Source: Abyssibacter sp.
Lineage (GTDB): Bacteria; Pseudomonadota; Gammaproteobacteria; Nevskiales; OUC007
Reading direction: 5' to 3'
NCBI GenBank assembly: GCA_023146115.1
Contig: JAGLCS010000085.1
Span: forward strand, 1-44,937
DNA: 44,937 bases
Below, in pieces: positions 42,595 through 44,937 of the stretch. The notes beneath the pieces were generated by a model. It made no database searches. It saw only the letters and a list, made by a program, of their open reading frames with translations, and was not told where the DNA came from. Each line of letters opens with the position of its first letter. Within the stretch, counting starts at the first letter, position 1. The translations under genes were made by a program, and so were the position numbers.

Positions 42595-44199
42595 TCAGTT
42601 CGGCGGAAATGCCGTCCAGCCACTCATCCAGCTTTCTGCCGACCCGGGGCGCAGCGCACCACGATGGCGCGCTCCTCCATTCCAGAACTCCCCCCTTGGG
42701 ATCGATGCGACAGCGGCCAGGGCGGGGCCGACATCCGGGGCAAACCGCGGGGCGATCGGGTCCAGTGCGCCGGACAAATAGGCCGGGTCGACGACGAACT
42801 GATTCTGGTGGTCCGATTGCTGCAACCAGCTGGCCAGGTCGAAGGCGGCCGGGTCTTCGCGATCAAACCGCCGACTGCTGCGATCCGTGACGAACAGCGT
42901 GTGACTGAGCGACAGGGCGCCCGATTCGACGAGTTCCTGCGAGCGGTCGCGAATCGAGATGGCTTCGTCCTTGAACCCGGCGATGATCAGGTTTCGGAAG
43001 ATGCCTGCCGTGCCTTCGCGCAAGGTCATCGCACGCTGCGCGCGCGAGGCGTTCGGGTCGGCGACCAGGGTGACGTTCATGAACGTTGGCGCGGAACGGG
43101 GCTGGGCATCCGGGTCGGGGCCGTTGTTGTCACCCTCGAAGGCGTTGTCGCCCACATCGCGGCCCATTTGCACCACCAGCGACTGCACATTGCCGGTCCA
43201 GCCCAGGTCCCAGTCGAAGGCGTCATCGCCGGGCCGGGTGATCAGCAGATTGCGTAGGTTCGCCGTGCCGCCGAACATCTCGATGCCATCATCCAGCGGG
43301 CTGTGCACCTGCACATGGCGCACGATCGTGCCCTCGCCGCAGCCCGCCAGCGTCAGGCCGTTGAGCTCGTTGTTCGCCGAGATTTCGAAGCCAGCGAACT
43401 CCACGCGGACGTATTCCATCACGCCACAGGAGCCTTCGGTGTTCTTGCCGCCGTAACTGCCCAGTGGTTCGGTCTCCGGCACGCCCTCGATGCGGCCCAG
43501 GCCGATATTGGTGGGTGCATCGCCCAGCAGGACCAAACCGCCCCAGTCGCCCGCCTGGCGCGACCCAATGGGCTGCGCGCTGGTGAAGACGATCGGTGCA
43601 TCGGGCCGACCCCGGGCGTGAAACTCCGCGCCATTGGCGACCAGCAGGGCAGACCCCGGTTGGCCGAGCACGGTCACGCCCGGTTCGATGGTCAGCTTGA
43701 CGCCCGGCTCGATGAACACGACCTGGTTCAGCACAATGCGCTTGCCCGCCTTCCAGGTCGTGCTGACCTCGATATTGCCGTCGATATGGTCGACGCTGGG
43801 GCCGTTGTCCAGCCGGGTGATGAACAGTGTGACCAGTATGGCGATGCCGGCGAGGATCCCGATGCCGGCCAGGATTGCGCGGCGCGAGCGATGTGTCTTC
43901 GCGCGGTGAACGCTGGCTTCGAATTCGGTGGTCTGGTCGAACTCGACATGCTTCATGCCGGTGTCGACCTGCCTTAGCAAGCTACCGGTCGGCGCCAGCG
44001 TCAATACGCGCTGGGCAAGTTCCGCGACTGCCTGGTCGGTTGAGTTCGAGGCGGCCGTCAGCGTGCTGTCGCGATAATTCTGGTTGCCCAGCAGCGCGCT
44101 GAAATGTATGTACGGCAAGCTCTTGTCTGACGACGCATCGCATGCGCGCTTGAGTTGCCACAGAAGCGTGATCGCTTCCGAGTCGCCGGTGCTGGCCAT
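42595..44199 (-). CDS. Inner-membrane-anchored beta-helix protein of unknown function
   Basis: A 534-residue protein. Residues 1-105 are soluble and polar with no signal peptide or recognised domain; a single membrane helix (about 106-130, AILAGIGILAGIAILVTLFI) would place the rest in the periplasm. From about 145 onward the sequence is repetitive and beta-rich: VFIEPGVKLTIEPGVTVLGQ, AGDWGGLVLLGDAPTN, GVMEYVRVEFAG, GCGEGTIVRHVQVHSPLDDG and AFDWDLGWTGNVQSLVVQ. This fits a right-handed parallel beta-helix, like families common in Bacteroidetes and proteobacterial surface proteins. Function not recognised. Lies 61 bases downstream of the dppF-like gene on the same strand and ends against the ABC permease. 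Confidence 0.72.
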   Translation of the reverse strand: MASTGDSEAITLLWQLKRACDASSDKSLPYIHFSALLGNQNYRDSTLTAASNSTDQAVAELAQRVLTLAPTGSLLRQVDTGMKHVEFDQTTEFEASVHRAKTHRSRRAILAGIGILAGIAILVTLFITRLDNGPSVDHIDGNIEVSTTWKAGKRIVLNQVVFIEPGVKLTIEPGVTVLGQPGSALLVANGAEFHARGRPDAPIVFTSAQPIGSRQAGDWGGLVLLGDAPTNIGLGRIEGVPETEPLGSYGGKNTEGSCGVMEYVRVEFAGFEISANNELNGLTLAGCGEGTIVRHVQVHSPLDDGIEMFGGTANLRNLLITRPGDDAFDWDLGWTGNVQSLVVQMGRDVGDNAFEGDNNGPDPDAQPRSAPTFMNVTLVADPNASRAQRAMTLREGTAGIFRNLIIAGFKDEAISIRDRSQELVESGALSLSHTLFVTDRSSRRFDREDPAAFDLASWLQQSDHQNQFVVDPAYLSGALDPIAPRFAPDVGPALAAVASIPRGEFWNGGARHRGALRPGSAESWMSGWTAFPPN

Positions 44200-44260
44200 T
44201 CCGTGGTCCCGAGTGAATCCCCAGCCTCAGCCTAGGGATCACAGATGGCGATTTGATGAA

Positions 44261-44937
44261 TTAGTCAGTTGCGGGGTCGCCGTACAGATGGCACGACACC
44301 CAATGCGGTTTGTCCTCGCTGCCAAGGTTCTGCATTTTCGGTTCGATGGACGCGCATTGCGGCATCGCCGCGGGGCAGCGGGTGTGAAATGGACAGCCGG
44401 ATGGCGGGTTCATCGGGGACGGCACATCACCCGACAGCACGATGCGCTCGGAACCGGATGCCGGGTCCGGCACCGGGATGGCTGACATCAATGCCTGGGT
44501 GTAGGGGTGCTTGGGATCGGCGTACAGGTCGGCGGCGCCGGCGGTCTCAACGAGTTGCCCCAGATACATCACGCCGACCTGATGGCTGATGTGCTGTACC
44601 ACGGCCAGATCATGGGAGATGAACAGGAAGCTGATCCCGAACTCCGATTGCAGATCGTCGATCAGGTTCAGCACCTGGGACTGCACCGAGACATCCAGCG
44701 CGGATACGGCCTCGTCGGCGACGATGAACTTCGGATTCAGCGCCAAGGCGCGGGCGATGCCGACGCGCTGGCGCTGGCCGCCCGAGAATTCGTGCGGGTA
44801 GCGATGCAGCACCGCCCGCCGCAGACCCACGACTTCGAGCAGCTCCTCGACCTTCTTCCGGCGTTCGGTCTTGGTGCCGATGCCATGCACATCCAGCGGC
44901 TCGCGCAGGGTCTCGAATACCGTTCGACGGGGCGATA
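44261..44937 (-). CDS. Dipeptide/oligopeptide ABC transporter ATP-binding protein, C-terminal part (DppF/OppF type)
   Basis: The 3' part of a peptide-importer ATPase gene whose 5' end lies beyond the right edge of the window; the minus-strand frame stays open to the edge ([20 protein letters not shown]). The signature [15 protein letters not shown], Walker [22 protein letters not shown]-loop FISHDLAVV and the peptide-family C-terminal domain CPFHTRCP with further cysteines are clear; Walker A is outside. The ATPase would pair with a DppD-like partner and permeases to the right. The ORF-track GTG at 44890 is an internal codon, not the true start. Confidence 0.93.
   Translation of the reverse strand, partial: SPRRTVFETLREPLDVHGIGTKTERRKKVEELLEVVGLRRAVLHRYPHEFSGGQRQRVGIARALALNPKFIVADEAVSALDVSVQSQVLNLIDDLQSEFGISFLFISHDLAVVQHISHQVGVMYLGQLVETAGAADLYADPKHPYTQALMSAIPVPDPASGSERIVLSGDVPSPMNPPSGCPFHTRCPAAMPQCASIEPKMQNLGSEDKPHWVSCHLYGDPATD

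Noticed and set aside
44205-44240. Imperfect inverted repeat GTGAATCCC / GGGATCAC downstream of the dppF-like gene
   Set aside because: The stem is bulged, the loop is long and there is no T run, so it does not qualify as a terminator.

Overview
The window is about 45 kb of GC-rich chromosomal DNA (roughly 60-65% G+C by eye) that is densely packed with genes on both strands. I see no tRNA, rRNA, insertion sequence, phage or CRISPR signal. The gene set points to a free-living, aerobic gammaproteobacterium: OpgG/OpgH osmoregulated glucan synthesis, PlsB acyltransferase, FadE-type acyl-CoA dehydrogenase, OmpA with thrombospondin-type-3 repeats, lipid-anchored FKBP, DUF4124/DUF3080/DUF3379 proteins and a GlyGly-CTERM surface protein. 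A Nevskiales/Salinisphaerales/Chromatiales-like lineage is possible, but that is a guess from gene content.

Layout. 1-8 kb: the end of a TetR-type regulator, convergent with opgH; opgG-opgH (1-base overlap) and a short (type A) bifunctional putA follow on the minus strand. 8-12.5 kb: one very large secreted protein with an N-terminal beta-helix, seven Calx-beta repeats and a GlyGly-CTERM tail, closed by a strong terminator. 12.7-18 kb: DUF4112, plsB, FKBP-type isomerase, DUF4124 and DUF3080 lipoprotein. 18-25.4 kb: a TetR regulator with a palindromic candidate operator, fadE, a dicarboxylate/amino acid symporter, a BPSS1780-type membrane protein overlapping an isoprenylcysteine-methyltransferase-like gene, and a second acyl-CoA dehydrogenase. 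25.6-29.5 kb: an ECF sigma factor with a DUF3379 anti-sigma candidate, a small SAM methyltransferase, an MFS transporter and a rhomboid protease. 29.6-32.2 kb: cystathionine beta-synthase plus a gamma-lyase/synthase. 32.2-36.6 kb: a tightly coupled minus-strand operon (Ig-like lipoprotein, SIMPL protein, HAD phosphatase, glutaminyl cyclase). 36.8-40.6 kb: a FimX-like degenerate c-di-GMP protein and an OmpA/TSP3 porin-like protein. 40.7-44.9 kb: an ABC-2 exporter pair, a membrane-anchored beta-helix protein and the 3' part of a dipeptide ABC ATPase gene cut by the window edge.

How the parts fit. Two themes recur: cell-envelope biology (glucans, phospholipid synthesis, lipoproteins, OmpA, surface repeat proteins, envelope sigma/anti-sigma) and fatty-acid or acyl-CoA turnover (plsB, fadE, second dehydrogenase, regulator). 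The least explained units are the four-gene Ig-lipoprotein/SIMPL/HAD/glutaminyl-cyclase operon, the Calx-beta GlyGly-CTERM protein, the FimX-like protein and the inner-membrane-anchored beta-helix protein. No gene-free stretch exceeds about 300 bases; the longest gaps (about 200-260 bases, upstream of the Calx-beta gene, the Ig-like lipoprotein and the second acyl-CoA dehydrogenase) look like promoter regions. All family assignments come from reading the translations, not from database searches.
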